A DNA stretch of 63,021 bases from an uncultured Hungatella sp. (GCA_910588325.1 CAJUPP010000013.1:1-63021); one strand, 5' to 3'; shown: positions 36,807 through 46,014, numbered from the stretch's first letter. Program-made: numbers and translations. The notes: generated by a model from the sequence alone, not told the origin.

Positions 36807-36835
36807 AGTATATATGATAAATTTTCTATTGTCAA
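36807..36835 (-). promoter_or_regulatory. Promoter of the ABC/glycosidase operon
   Basis: Minus strand TTGACA (36830-36835), 17 bp, TATACT (36807-36812). A perfect -35 and a five-of-six -10. The start point would be near 36800, giving an 80-base leader that contains the palindromic operator. Confidence 0.8.
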
Positions 36836-36839
36836 CAAA

Positions 36840-37226
36840 ATTTCACAAATATTTTTGCATATAATAATATAATTGTTACGATTCAGGGGCGGTTTCACCC
36901 AGGGAACCATTATCCTGCATTACCAAAACAGCCTTATAAGTGTGTTTTTTGTGAAAAATGTAGAGAATTGTGCTTTTTGAACCGGAGTTGTACACAGCCA
37001 TGAAACAGATTTCAGCACCCTATCTGCCGGTTGTTGATAACGTTCCGGTTCCATCCCTTTTACCAGTCTCCTCCACTTTTACGGCATGTTTCCGGCCGCA
37101 TTTATCCCCTCCTGTTTCTTCATTTCTTGCCTTCGTTTCCCGCCGCTTAGAACCTGTCTGCACCTGTCCTCATTGTTTCTATATGATAAGCAAAAACAGA
37201 AAATTATAATTTTTATGAAAGAAAAA
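36840..37226. other. Intergenic stretch between two minus-strand operons
   Basis: About 390 bp. I see no convincing gene. The left end holds AT-rich DNA upstream of the ABC operon promoter; the right end adjoins the terminator at 37227-37254. Short open frames on the plus strand have no recognisable family. Confidence 0.45.
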
Positions 37227-37254
37227 AGAGATAGCAGAATTATCTGCTACCTCT
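37227..37254 (-). terminator. Intrinsic terminator of the WYL-regulator operon
   Basis: Minus strand AGAGGTAGCAGA and TCTGCTATCTCT form a 12-bp stem (one G-U) with a four-base loop, followed directly by TTTTTCTTTC. It is the end of the leftward operon that begins at 40546. Confidence 0.85.
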
Positions 37255-37339
37255 TAAAATCAAACGGTCTCTTATTTATGAAAGAGGATTTCCTTTGAAC
37301 CCTCCGGGGGATGAATAAAATGCAGAATAAACCTCCCAC

Positions 37340-37681
37340 CTTCCTCTTAGCTATTACACTATAAGATATATCTGTATTTAAACATGCTAATGTCACAATC
37401 GCATCTTGCCTGTCATAAACTGGACATTGATGTTTTCACGCTCGACCCTGCGTCACAATATTCACCGGCGATTTAAGGTTCTTATAATCAGCGCGCTCTC
37501 CCAGCCGCTCCTGCTGTGCCTCCAAGCTGTAACCTTCCGTCTGAGCAGCCGTGGAAACACTCGTGTAGATATAACTCTTTTCTTTTTCACCGTATTCTCC
37601 CATCATAGTTCTGAAGCTTACTTCATCCAGATCTGATAACTGTCCCAGGATAAAGTCCAGGTACTTTTTCGTCGATGCCAT
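37340..37681 (-). pseudogene. Chimeric remnant: TfoX N-terminal domain joined to serine-recombinase fragment
   Basis: The first 30 codons (37681 to about 37592) read MASTKKYLDFILGQLSDLDE with VSFRTMMGEYGE, the start of TfoX-N-domain proteins. The frame then runs straight into YIYTSVSTAAQTEGYSLEAQ, the start of a large serine recombinase, minus its catalytic N-terminal residues. After a stop near 37436 the homology goes on in another frame (EYCDAGSSVKTS). So a tfoX-like gene was broken by an integrated element that later decayed. Upstream neighbours are of the kind often found beside TfoX-N genes. Confidence 0.7.
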
Positions 37682-37691
37682 ATGGTTCCTC

Positions 37692-38438
37692 CTATACGTT
37701 TACAAGCTTCAGGAACTTTTTATCGTTCATCTGTTCATTCGTAATGTATTCTCCGTCATGGAACAGCGCATAATTTGTGATGGGAGTCGGGGCATTCTGC
37801 GCTTCTTCTCTGCTTTCGATATGGATTGCATAAAATGGTATATCATTCTCTTTAGCGGTTTGCTCCAAAACTGGAACATATTTCGCATTGAATGGACACT
37901 GACTGGTGTAGTACAAAACATATCCTGTTTCTTCTATATGAGGATGCTTTGCACATTCCCTGAACTGAGGCTTATCTGCATCCGCCTTAAAAGGCAGATA
38001 CCACAACTGGATGCCATTATCCGCCTCATCGCACACAGTAAATCCCTTATATTTCAGAAACTTTGGATCAGCCAGGAACGGTTTTTTCTTCGCTGCTGCC
38101 AGAATACAAAGCCCCTTCTTCCCCTTTTCTTTACTATCTTCAACACATATATTCAGTAAATCTGTAGAGTATCCATGTCCCTTAAAGGAACCCGATACCC
38201 ACAGGCAGTCAATATACACATATCCATCGGCAATAATCGGAACCCATGCATTCTCTGCCGGAATATATTCAATAAAGCACTTGCCCCGTTCTACGCTCTT
38301 CAAAAAGACAAGCCCCTCATCAAATCTGTCTGCCAGCCACGTCTTTTTGGAAGAAACCTGCACATCATTATTATTGGAAATGGCACAGCAAATGTGCTCC
38401 TTTTCCAGATTGTCCTTTGTAATTCTGATATACTCCAT
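37692..38438 (-). CDS. GNAT acetyltransferase with C-terminal YoaP domain
   Basis: 248 residues. The N-terminal GNAT fold has CLWVSGSFKGHGYSTDLLN, with the acetyl-CoA-binding GHGYS turn, and KGLCILAAAKKKPFLADPKF. The C-terminal YoaP domain (about 160-248) contains YVLYYTSQCPFNAKYVPVLE. Family members are thought to be small-molecule N-acetyltransferases; the substrate is not known. It sits in a small regulator cluster with GyrI-like and VOC proteins, suggesting stress or drug modification. Confidence 0.82.
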   Translation of the reverse strand: MEYIRITKDNLEKEHICCAISNNNDVQVSSKKTWLADRFDEGLVFLKSVERGKCFIEYIPAENAWVPIIADGYVYIDCLWVSGSFKGHGYSTDLLNICVEDSKEKGKKGLCILAAAKKKPFLADPKFLKYKGFTVCDEADNGIQLWYLPFKADADKPQFRECAKHPHIEETGYVLYYTSQCPFNAKYVPVLEQTAKENDIPFYAIHIESREEAQNAPTPITNYALFHDGEYITNEQMNDKKFLKLVNV

Positions 38439-38563
38439 ATGCTTAGTCCTCCTCTTTACAGGTCAAATATACTCATCTGTGGAAACTGCATCCTCGATAG
38501 ATGTTCATTCCATAATGACCACCGCTGCCAGTCAGTATTCCTTCGGCATTAACGAAATGCATA

Positions 38564-39205
38564 TCATAAGCTTCCCTTCATTTTTATCGGATGCCGGATC
38601 ACGGTCTTTAACTTCTCCGACGCTACTTTTCTGGCATCACTTAGGTATATTTCATGATGCAGGCGTTTATCCGTAATGTCCAATTCATAGCCTTCCTGCT
38701 TCATGAATTCATGCATCAGCTGTACCGTCACAGGCTCATCATCAAAAGCCCCGATATGCATACACTGAACGCACTCCCCTTCATCATATGTAAAGAACTC
38801 GACCTTTGAAAAATCCTGTTTCTTCTTTGTAGTAGCTTCTCTGACAGCCCAGTCGAATTCTTCTTTCGTAACAAAATTTGGCAAGCGAATTACGGAAATC
38901 CACTGAAAAGAATCCTTGTGGGCGTAATCAATACCGACCAGTCCTTCCTGCCACCAGAGTCCTTCCAAAGGCGGCACCACATAATCGAAGTAGCCGTCGA
39001 TCTGATGATTGCCCTTCTTACTCATCTTGATCGTAAAGGCAATTCCATATAGAAGTCCTATGGCCTGTTTGTATTCGCCATCTTCATCATTGGGGTTGCC
39101 GCTGCCCCGTATTGCAATATAATTCATCTTCGGAACGGTTACGATAGAAGGCGTTCTCTTCGGCATATAGAACTCCTTATATTCCTTCTTGAAATCAAAT
39201 GCCAT
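38564..39205 (-). CDS. GyrI-like small-molecule-binding domain protein
   Basis: 213 residues. The start FKKEYKEFYMPKRTPSIVTV with MNYIAIRGSGNPN and LYGIAFTIKM is the signature of the stand-alone GyrI-like (SOUL/BmrR-effector type) family. PPLEGLWW and KLKTVIRHPI near the end also fit. These proteins bind or in some cases hydrolyse small molecules. It is encoded five bases downstream of the VOC gene stop and belongs to the WYL-regulated set. Confidence 0.85.
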   Translation of the reverse strand: MAFDFKKEYKEFYMPKRTPSIVTVPKMNYIAIRGSGNPNDEDGEYKQAIGLLYGIAFTIKMSKKGNHQIDGYFDYVVPPLEGLWWQEGLVGIDYAHKDSFQWISVIRLPNFVTKEEFDWAVREATTKKKQDFSKVEFFTYDEGECVQCMHIGAFDDEPVTVQLMHEFMKQEGYELDITDKRLHHEIYLSDARKVASEKLKTVIRHPIKMKGSL

Positions 39206-39210
39206 AATCT

Positions 39211-39630
39211 TTATCCCTCCGTCAGATCCTTCTCTTCATAAGGCTTATTCCAAGAGCCAATCTCAATCAGATTTCCTTCCGGATCTGCGATATAGCAGGT
39301 TCTCTGTCCCCAGGGTTCAAGTTCCGGTGGAAGAACGGATGTCGCTCCATTTTCTACTGCCTTCTTGTAGGCCTCATCCACCTCTTCAAATGTATCGACA
39401 TACAGCGCCATTTCAAAATGACCGTTCAGTCCCTTAATGTACTCATATCTCCGGCTTGTCATCTTCTCAAACTCTTCCCTGCCATACAACAGGAAAAGTG
39501 TTCCGTCTTTCACAAGGTAAACGTTTGACGTATTCTCTTCTTCCTTGATCTCGAATCCAAGCACATCCCTGTAAAAACGGATCATCTTTGCCATATCCTC
39601 AACGAATAATCCAAATCCATCTAATCTCAT
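39211..39630 (-). CDS. VOC-family (glyoxalase/bleomycin-resistance-like) protein
   Basis: About 139 residues: MRLDGFGLFVEDMAKMIRFY, VLGFEIKEEE, then FEMALYVDTFEEVDEAYKKA and YIADPEGNLIEIGSW, which is the two-module VOC fold. The start is the ATG at 39630 with GGAGGA upstream rather than the longer open frame, which runs into the regulator gene. The canonical first metal His is replaced (GFGLFV), so it may be a binding protein rather than an enzyme. Confidence 0.83.
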   Translation of the reverse strand: MRLDGFGLFVEDMAKMIRFYRDVLGFEIKEEENTSNVYLVKDGTLFLLYGREEFEKMTSRRYEYIKGLNGHFEMALYVDTFEEVDEAYKKAVENGATSVLPPELEPWGQRTCYIADPEGNLIEIGSWNKPYEEKDLTEG

Positions 39631-39634
39631 AATG

Positions 39635-40546
39635 CTAATCCTCCATGTAAATCTGTAATGTTTCTTCCGCATTCCTGCGGATAATGTCTCGCGCTTCTAT
39701 CGGCTCCAGCACCTCAGCCTTTGCCCCAAAGGTCATAAGCCATGTCACAAGGCTATCCATGTCTGTATAGTCCGCTGAAAAGAGCAGCCTTCCATCATCC
39801 GCTTCTGTAAAACAATACAGTCCAAATTCTTCAACAAGCCGCCATTTCATATCTGGCGTAAATAGAGCCTTTACCTTAATCCCGCCCGGAAATATTTTTT
39901 CATTCAACAAATCCGGCATAGGTGCATTCCGACAGATAAAATCTTTCTTCGTCTCTGCAACTCTGTCCATGCGATTCAGCTTAAACAGCCTGTAATCCTT
40001 ACGGCTTGTGCACCAGCCCCATACATACCAGCTTGACCACTCAAAAACCAGATAATATGGTTCAATCGTCCTGTTGCTTTCTCTGGATGGTGCATAATAC
40101 TTGAACTCCAAAATATGCCTGTTCTCTATCGCACTCTGGATCACCTCAATCTTTGGAGCAAGAGAGCCTTTATACCAGGAAGACAGATCAATCAACATGG
40201 AATCCCTGCCGCTTATGAACTCAGAGGAACCTGCCTGAATTTTCTCCATCAGCTGACCATAATACCGGCTTCCACTCACGCTATCCAGACTTCGCAGCCC
40301 TGCAAGGATCATTTGCACATCCTTGGATGTCAGGATCGTTCTATCCATCCGATATCCGTCCATGATGCTGATACCACCGCCAGTCCCCTGAGTAGTACTT
40401 ATTGGAATACCTGCCTTACATAGATCTTCGATATCACGGTTTATCGTTCTCCTTGATACCTCAAACCTTTCTGCCAGTTCAGGAGCCGTTGTCTTTTCTT
40501 CCTGCAGTAAGATTGACAATATTCCAATCAGTCTGTCTATCTTCAT
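39635..40546 (-). CDS. YafY-type WYL-domain transcriptional regulator
   Basis: 303 residues. HTH_11 domain at 1-60 (RLIGILSILLQEEKTTAPEL, FEVSRRTINRDIEDL), then the WYL domain near 140-220 (ILEFKYYAPSRESNRTIEPY, WSSWYVWGWC) and a WCX end. It heads the leftward cluster of VOC, GyrI-like and GNAT-YoaP genes and likely regulates it and itself. A promoter lies right before the gene. Confidence 0.88.
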   Translation of the reverse strand: MKIDRLIGILSILLQEEKTTAPELAERFEVSRRTINRDIEDLCKAGIPISTTQGTGGGISIMDGYRMDRTILTSKDVQMILAGLRSLDSVSGSRYYGQLMEKIQAGSSEFISGRDSMLIDLSSWYKGSLAPKIEVIQSAIENRHILEFKYYAPSRESNRTIEPYYLVFEWSSWYVWGWCTSRKDYRLFKLNRMDRVAETKKDFICRNAPMPDLLNEKIFPGGIKVKALFTPDMKWRLVEEFGLYCFTEADDGRLLFSADYTDMDSLVTWLMTFGAKAEVLEPIEARDIIRRNAEETLQIYMED

Positions 40547-40562
40547 AATCTCTTACACTCCA

Positions 40563-40591
40563 TTCATATCATAGCAAACCAAACATGTCAA
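40563..40591 (-). promoter_or_regulatory. Promoter of the WYL-regulator operon
   Basis: Minus strand TTGACA (40586-40591) and TATGAA (40563-40568), 17 bp apart. The -35 overlaps a direct repeat of TGACAT (two copies, 11 bp apart start to start), a possible binding site for the regulator. Confidence 0.6.
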
Positions 40592-40694
40592 CAGTATGTC
40601 ATGTTTATTATAGCAGTTAAACTTTTTCCCGTAAATAAAAAGCCTGCGAACATCAGGAATATTAATCCCTTTATCCTGTAAATAGTTATAATTT

Positions 40695-41954
40695 CTAGAT
40701 ATGTTTCCTTTGTATCGATATGACACATTCAACATGCTCAGTATGAGGAAACAAATCAAACGGCCATCCCCCTTCTGCCCGATACCCCTTCCTTTCAAAT
40801 ACTTTCAAATCTCTTGCAAGTGTCTGGGGATTGCATGACACATACACCACCTGTTTTGGTTTTATCTTCGTCACGGCTTCTATGAATTCCTCCGTGGTTC
40901 CGCTTCTGGGTGGATCCATAAATACCACGTCGGCCCTCTCCCCCTGTCCTGCCATATCCGCCATAAATTTGCCTGCGTCGTTGGTATAGAATTGAATATT
41001 AGCAATCTTATTTTTTCTGGCATTAAACACAGCATCGCGGACCGCATCCTGATTCAATTCTATTCCAATCACCTTACCAGCCTTCCTGCTGGCAATAATT
41101 CCAATGGTTCCGATTCCGCAATAAGCGTCAATCACTGTTTCCTGCCCCGTCAGCCCAGCTGCTTCTATGGCCTTGGCATACAATTTCTCTGTCTGCACAG
41201 GATTTACCTGGTAGAAGGACTTGCTGGAAATACGGAACGTACATCCGCACAGTACATCCTCAATATATCCCTTGCCGTAAAGCACCTTTTCCTTATCCCC
41301 CAGGACCATGCTGGTCTCCCGGTCATTCAGATTCTGGATAATCGTAGTAATCTCCGGATGTTTTTCCCTTAACACTCTGATAAATTGATTCCTGGACGGA
41401 AAAATCGGAGAAGCGGTCACAAGCACCACCATCACCTGTCCTGTGGCAAATCCTCTCCTCACCAGCACATGGCGCAGAAAGCCATATCCCGTATCCTCAT
41501 CATAGGTACGGATTTTAAAAGATTTCAGCATTCCTCTGATCGTACTGATAATCTCATCAGCGTTTATATCTTCAATCATACACTGTTCCACTGGCACAAG
41601 TGTATGGGTTCCTTCCTTGTACACCCCTGATATTGCCTGCCCCTTCCGATATCCGAACACTGCATGAACCTTATTCCGATAGTGAAACGGTTCCTCCATT
41701 CCGACAATCGGATATACTTTACAAAAATCTTTCAACAGTTCTTTCACCTGTCTCTGCTTCTCCTTAAGCTGCTTCTCATAAGGAACATCCAAAAACTGGC
41801 AGCCGCCGCATTTTTTTGAGACAGGACACAGGCTTTTGTCCTTCCCACTGCTGTCTTTCTCTGTCTCTTTTCTATGAATATTTTTCCTGGTATTTACCCT
41901 TTTTTTGTCCTTATCATTCTTCTCTTTCCTAACTTCCACCATCATTTTCGCCAT
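40695..41954 (-). CDS. rlmD: 23S rRNA (uracil-C5)-methyltransferase, RlmD/RlmCD type
   Basis: 419 residues. A basic Lys-rich N-terminus (1-40) precedes the Fe-S cluster Cys motif CPVSKKCGGCQFL. The SAM-binding domain has VIDAYCGIGTIGIIA, VVFMDPPRSGTTEEF and the catalytic VYVSCNPQTLARDL. It methylates U residues of 23S rRNA. A TRAM domain is not evident. Single gene, no functional link to neighbours. Confidence 0.92.
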   Translation of the reverse strand: MAKMMVEVRKEKNDKDKKRVNTRKNIHRKETEKDSSGKDKSLCPVSKKCGGCQFLDVPYEKQLKEKQRQVKELLKDFCKVYPIVGMEEPFHYRNKVHAVFGYRKGQAISGVYKEGTHTLVPVEQCMIEDINADEIISTIRGMLKSFKIRTYDEDTGYGFLRHVLVRRGFATGQVMVVLVTASPIFPSRNQFIRVLREKHPEITTIIQNLNDRETSMVLGDKEKVLYGKGYIEDVLCGCTFRISSKSFYQVNPVQTEKLYAKAIEAAGLTGQETVIDAYCGIGTIGIIASRKAGKVIGIELNQDAVRDAVFNARKNKIANIQFYTNDAGKFMADMAGQGERADVVFMDPPRSGTTEEFIEAVTKIKPKQVVYVSCNPQTLARDLKVFERKGYRAEGGWPFDLFPHTEHVECVISIQRKHI

Positions 41955-42151
41955 TCCTTTCTAGTATAGCCGACACGAAATACCCCTATGTTTCGCACCG
42001 ACGATATTAGGCACATATAAGACCGGATATCAAATCCATTCCGATTTCTATTGCATTTCTCACTTATTCCTGTATAATCAAACAATACCATTGATGGCAT
42101 TTATACGAATCCCAGTCACAACGTACACCCATACATAACCAGGAGGAAACC

Positions 42152-42709
42152 ATGAACCGTTTATCTATGAATCCCAATGTCTATACAGGACGCCCTGCAG
42201 ACCTTTCCAACCGGCTTCCCAAAGAAATCCGTACCTATGAGCTTTTAGATCAGCTTGAGATCCCCTATGAACGCGTTGACCATGAAGCTGTTTTCACCAT
42301 AGAGGGCTGCCATCCGATTGATCGTCTCTTAAATATTCAAATCTGCAAAAACTTATTTCTCTGCAATGCACAGAGAACCAGATTCTATCTGTTGATGATG
42401 CCTGGAGAGAAAAAATTTAAGACCTCTGTTCTCTCCCGCCAGATTGGCAGTTCCCGTCTGTCCTTTGCCGAAGCGGAATACATGGAGAAATTTCTCGATA
42501 TCACTCCTGGTTCTGTCAGTGTTCTTGGCCTTATGAATGACAAAGAAAACCAGGTTCAGCTTCTCATAGACCAGGAGGTTATTAAAGAACATGAATTTAT
42601 CGGCTGCCATCCATGCATCAACACATCCAGTCTGAAAATCCGGACAGCTGACATCCTGGAAAAATTTCTTCCCCATATTCAACACCCCTATATTCCGGTA
42701 CACGAATGA
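42152..42709 (+). CDS. prdX: Prolyl-tRNA deacylase, ProX/YbaK family
   Basis: 185 residues, the usual length. YELLDQLEIPYERVDHEAVFTIEGCH and then NIQICKNLFLCNAQRTRFYLLMMPG (pieces of residues 32-90) carry the conserved Lys and hydrophobic pocket; IGCHPCINTSSLKIRT is at the end. It removes Ala wrongly attached to tRNA-Pro. RBS CAGGAGGAAACC before the ATG. It converges with the aminopeptidase gene; a shared terminator lies between them. Confidence 0.9.
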   Translation: MNRLSMNPNVYTGRPADLSNRLPKEIRTYELLDQLEIPYERVDHEAVFTIEGCHPIDRLLNIQICKNLFLCNAQRTRFYLLMMPGEKKFKTSVLSRQIGSSRLSFAEAEYMEKFLDITPGSVSVLGLMNDKENQVQLLIDQEVIKEHEFIGCHPCINTSSLKIRTADILEKFLPHIQHPYIPVHE

Positions 42710-42742
42710 ACGGTTTTTCCTCCTGATATCATCCGATACTTC

Positions 42743-42782
42743 AAAGTCCGAATGCCTGCCACCACGGAAACATTCGGACTTT
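42743..42782. terminator. Bidirectional terminator hairpin between convergent genes
   Basis: AAAGTCCGAATG and CATTCGGACTTT form a perfect 12-bp stem with a 16-base loop between the plus-strand deacylase and the minus-strand aminopeptidase. Plus-strand RNA continues UUUGCUAUUUC. Confidence 0.7.
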
Positions 42783-42791
42783 TGCTATTTC

Positions 42792-44576
42792 TTATACTTC
42801 TCTGGTTGCCTTTCGCAGCCACTGACGCTCTTCTTCCGTCAGATAAGGAGAAATCTTCTCATATACTTGTCTGTGATATTCATTCAAATACCCGATATCC
42901 CGTTTCTCCATCAACGACACATCCAGCGCATCCAAATCAATGGGAACAAAGGTCAGAAACTCAAATTCCATAAACTGCCCGTAACTGTTTTTCTCTGCCT
43001 TTTTGCTGACAATCAGATTCTCCGTACGGATTCCATGGCTTCCCTCTATATAGATCCCAGGCTCATCCGAACAGATCATTCCCTCTTCAATCACAGCGCT
43101 GTCCATACGTTCCGGCACCATCTTAAAGCGGATTCCATTGGGACGCTCGTGAACATTTAAAAGATATCCGACTCCGTGGCCCGTACCGTGGTCATAGTTT
43201 AACCCTCTCTCCCACAAAGGCTGTCTTGCGGCATAATCCAGAGAAAGCCCTCTGCAGCCATAGAGGAACTTGGCATGTCCCAGCCGCAGCATACTCATGG
43301 CTACCAGAGTAAAATGTTCCCTTTCCTCATCGGTCACCGGCCCCACTGCAATGGTCCTTGTAATATCTGTCGTTCCCTCATAGTACTGTCCGCCGGAATC
43401 TACCAGATATAATCCCCTTGGCTCTATGATCTTATTGCTTTCCGGCGTGGCCGAATAATGGCACATGGCTGCATTTTCCCCATAGGCGGAAATCGTTGTG
43501 AAGCTGTCCTCCAGATATCCCTCCTGCTCTTTTCTTAAGGATTCCAGATAATCTGACACACTGATTTCTGTCATAGGGATTGTTCCCACATTTTTTTTCA
43601 GCCAGTACATAAATTTCGTCACTGCCACACCGTCTTTTATATGGGCTTGCCGCTCATTTTCAACCTCTACCGGATTCTTGACTGCCTTTGCCATAACCGT
43701 GGGATTCATCTTATCAATCACCTTGTTGGAAGAATCCAGGCTGTTAATAATGGCATAATTAACCCTTGAACGCTCCAGAAGCACCCTCTCTCCACGGAAG
43801 GATTTAATAAACTCATAAATGTCATTGTATGGCTTTATAGTAACCTGAAGTTCCTCCAGATATGCCTTCACCTCATCATCCAGAGTCTTTTCATTGATAA
43901 ACAGGAAGCAATCTTTCTTTGTCATCACGATATAGGAAAGAACCACAAGATTGTGGGGCACATCGCCGCCCCGGATATTCAAAAGCCACACAATATCGTC
44001 TAAGGTCGTCAGCACATGAACGCTTGCATGATTCTCATCCATAGCCTTTCGAAGTTCCCCTATTTTCTGCTCTGCCGTTTTTCCTGCATACTTTTCATCT
44101 AGAATCCATACCGGCCGGGCAGGCAGATCCTGCCGGTTCTCCCAAATCTGCCCCACCAGATCTTCCTCACAGGAAAAAGACACCTGCTTCTCTTCCAAAA
44201 GCTCTTCCAGTTCTTTAGCCAGCTGGCTGTTAACCACCCGGCCGTCAAATCCCAGCACTCCGCCCTGTGGCATAATCTTTTGCAGATATTCATTGACAGA
44301 CGGCACCCCATCCTGCCCCATTTTCTGAAGAGTAAACCCGCTGCCCTCCAACTGTTTCGCCGCCTGAACAAAATACCTTCCGTCAGTCCACATCCCGGCT
44401 TCCTTGGCAGTTACCACCGCAGTCCCGGCAGAACCGGTAAATCCGGTTAGAAATTCCCTGCATTTAAAATGATCTCCCACATACTCTGACTCATGAAAGT
44501 CTGACGTTGGTATCAGATATACATCGATTCCCCGCTGTTTCATCAAGCCCCGCAGGGCTTTAAGCCTTTCATTCAT
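42792..44576 (-). CDS. pepP: Xaa-Pro aminopeptidase, M24B family (long form)
   Basis: 594 residues: two creatinase-type N-terminal domains (LKALRGLMKQRGIDVYLIPT at the start) and the M24 pita-bread domain. Metal ligands are visible in YLVDSGGQYYEGTTDITRT (two Asp), NYDHGTGHGVGYLL (His) and ICSDEPGIYIEGSHGIRTEN (Glu). It removes N-terminal residues before proline in the cytoplasm. Length matches the eukaryote-like long family rather than E. coli PepP. Confidence 0.93.
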   Translation of the reverse strand: MNERLKALRGLMKQRGIDVYLIPTSDFHESEYVGDHFKCREFLTGFTGSAGTAVVTAKEAGMWTDGRYFVQAAKQLEGSGFTLQKMGQDGVPSVNEYLQKIMPQGGVLGFDGRVVNSQLAKELEELLEEKQVSFSCEEDLVGQIWENRQDLPARPVWILDEKYAGKTAEQKIGELRKAMDENHASVHVLTTLDDIVWLLNIRGGDVPHNLVVLSYIVMTKKDCFLFINEKTLDDEVKAYLEELQVTIKPYNDIYEFIKSFRGERVLLERSRVNYAIINSLDSSNKVIDKMNPTVMAKAVKNPVEVENERQAHIKDGVAVTKFMYWLKKNVGTIPMTEISVSDYLESLRKEQEGYLEDSFTTISAYGENAAMCHYSATPESNKIIEPRGLYLVDSGGQYYEGTTDITRTIAVGPVTDEEREHFTLVAMSMLRLGHAKFLYGCRGLSLDYAARQPLWERGLNYDHGTGHGVGYLLNVHERPNGIRFKMVPERMDSAVIEEGMICSDEPGIYIEGSHGIRTENLIVSKKAEKNSYGQFMEFEFLTFVPIDLDALDVSLMEKRDIGYLNEYHRQVYEKISPYLTEEERQWLRKATREV

Positions 44577-44595
44577 ATCTCCTGTTCTCCTTTAT

Positions 44596-46014
44596 TCAAA
44601 ATTTTCTCAGGGCATCTTCGATAGCCATCCCGATTCCCTCACTGTAGGTGGGATGAGCACGCATAGCCATCTGAAGCTGTCCTGCTGTCAGACCTGCGGC
44701 AATGGCCGTTGCCATCTCGCTGATCATATCCGTAGCTCTTGGACATACAATCTGGGCTCCCACAAGAATCTTGGAATATGCATCAAAAAGCATACGGACA
44801 AAACCGCCTCTCTCATGGGAAATAATCGATTTTCCGTTTCCCTCCATGGAATAGGACCCACATATCACCCTCAATCCACAGGCCCTGGCTCCCTCCTCCG
44901 TAATGCCTACGGTTGCAATCTCCGGATCCGTATAAATACAGCTGGGCACCACCGGAAGCCTTGCATACATACCACCTGGCACAACGGACAGGTGTATACT
45001 GTGAGGAATCCGGGCGATCTTTTCCACCACATAGGTACCCTGAGCCGCCGCCACATGGGCAAGCTGGATATCCGCACTCACATCGCCTATGGCATAGATC
45101 CCCGGCTGGCTGGTCATAAATTCTTCATCCGTCACCAGGCGTCCCCGTTCCACCTCAAACTCTACATCTTCTCCAAACAATCCTTCCATATAAGGAGTAC
45201 GCCCCACAGCCATAAGAACCTGACGGGAATGGGCAAACAACTGCTTTTCACCCTGAGTAAAATGACACACCAGGTTGTTCTTGTTATCTTTCACAATCTC
45301 CTTCAGGGAAGCATTGCAGTATATCCGAATCCCTTTTCGGGCTAAATCCTCCTCCAGCGTCTTGGCAACCTCATGGTCCATAGGCCCTAAAAGCTGGCTT
45401 CCCTGCTCGATGATCGTAACCGCAGAATACAGGTTGCTGAAGATTGTAGCCATCTCAACGCCAATAACCCCGCCGCCCACAATTGTAATCTGATCGAAAT
45501 TCCAGACCGCCGCCTCCAGAATCCCATCACTGTTCCACACTCCTTCCAGGTCAATTCCGGGAATATCCGGCATCTTCGCCGAGGCACCTGTGGCAATAAT
45601 AATATTCTCTGCAGAATAGCTTTCTTTTCCAGATGCGGAATTGACTTCCACATGTTTATCCCTGTGAATGACAGCTGTCCCGTGAATCAGATCGATTCCC
45701 AGTTTTTCAAACTGTTCTTCCACTTTGCCTCGATATGCCTGCACTGCCTTCTTTTTACATTGCTGCATTTTTGCAAAATCAAACGCCATCCCTTCCACAC
45801 TGACGCCAAACTCATCACAGTTTCGCATCATTGCAAATAAACTGGATGCATGAAGCAGCGCCTTTGTCGGAATACACCCTCTGTTAAGACAGATTCCTCC
45901 TAATTTTTCTTTCTCAATCACACCTGTTTTCAGTCCCAGTTCCGCAGCTTTCATCGCCGCCGTATATCCTCCTGGTCCTGCACCAATCACCAATACATCA
46001 TACATTTTTGTCAT
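44596..46014 (-). CDS. lpdA: Dihydrolipoyl dehydrogenase (E3)
   Basis: 472 residues. FAD site VLVIGAGPGGYTAAMKAAEL, redox-active GGICLNRGCIPTKALLHA (Cys pair five apart), NAD site ITIVGGGVIGVEMATIFS, second FAD motif GIYAIGDVS, and the active-site HPTYSEGIG His-Glu pair near the end. It reoxidises lipoyl groups of 2-oxo-acid dehydrogenases or the glycine cleavage system. No partner E1/E2 or H-protein genes are nearby, so its complex is unknown. Confidence 0.93.
   Translation of the reverse strand: MTKMYDVLVIGAGPGGYTAAMKAAELGLKTGVIEKEKLGGICLNRGCIPTKALLHASSLFAMMRNCDEFGVSVEGMAFDFAKMQQCKKKAVQAYRGKVEEQFEKLGIDLIHGTAVIHRDKHVEVNSASGKESYSAENIIIATGASAKMPDIPGIDLEGVWNSDGILEAAVWNFDQITIVGGGVIGVEMATIFSNLYSAVTIIEQGSQLLGPMDHEVAKTLEEDLARKGIRIYCNASLKEIVKDNKNNLVCHFTQGEKQLFAHSRQVLMAVGRTPYMEGLFGEDVEFEVERGRLVTDEEFMTSQPGIYAIGDVSADIQLAHVAAAQGTYVVEKIARIPHSIHLSVVPGGMYARLPVVPSCIYTDPEIATVGITEEGARACGLRVICGSYSMEGNGKSIISHERGGFVRMLFDAYSKILVGAQIVCPRATDMISEMATAIAAGLTAGQLQMAMRAHPTYSEGIGMAIEDALRKF

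Noticed and set aside
36970..37298. Plus-strand frames of 70-79 residues in the intergenic stretch
   Set aside because: No family resemblance, no convincing ribosome binding site, and they run across the minus-strand terminator.
37436..37681. Intact 81-residue novel gene
   Set aside because: Its two halves clearly belong to two different families (TfoX-N and serine recombinase) and the second continues in another frame, so it is a fusion remnant.
40553..40798. 81-residue minus-strand frame at the end of rlmD
   Set aside because: Overlaps the rlmD C-terminus in another frame and has no recognisable family.
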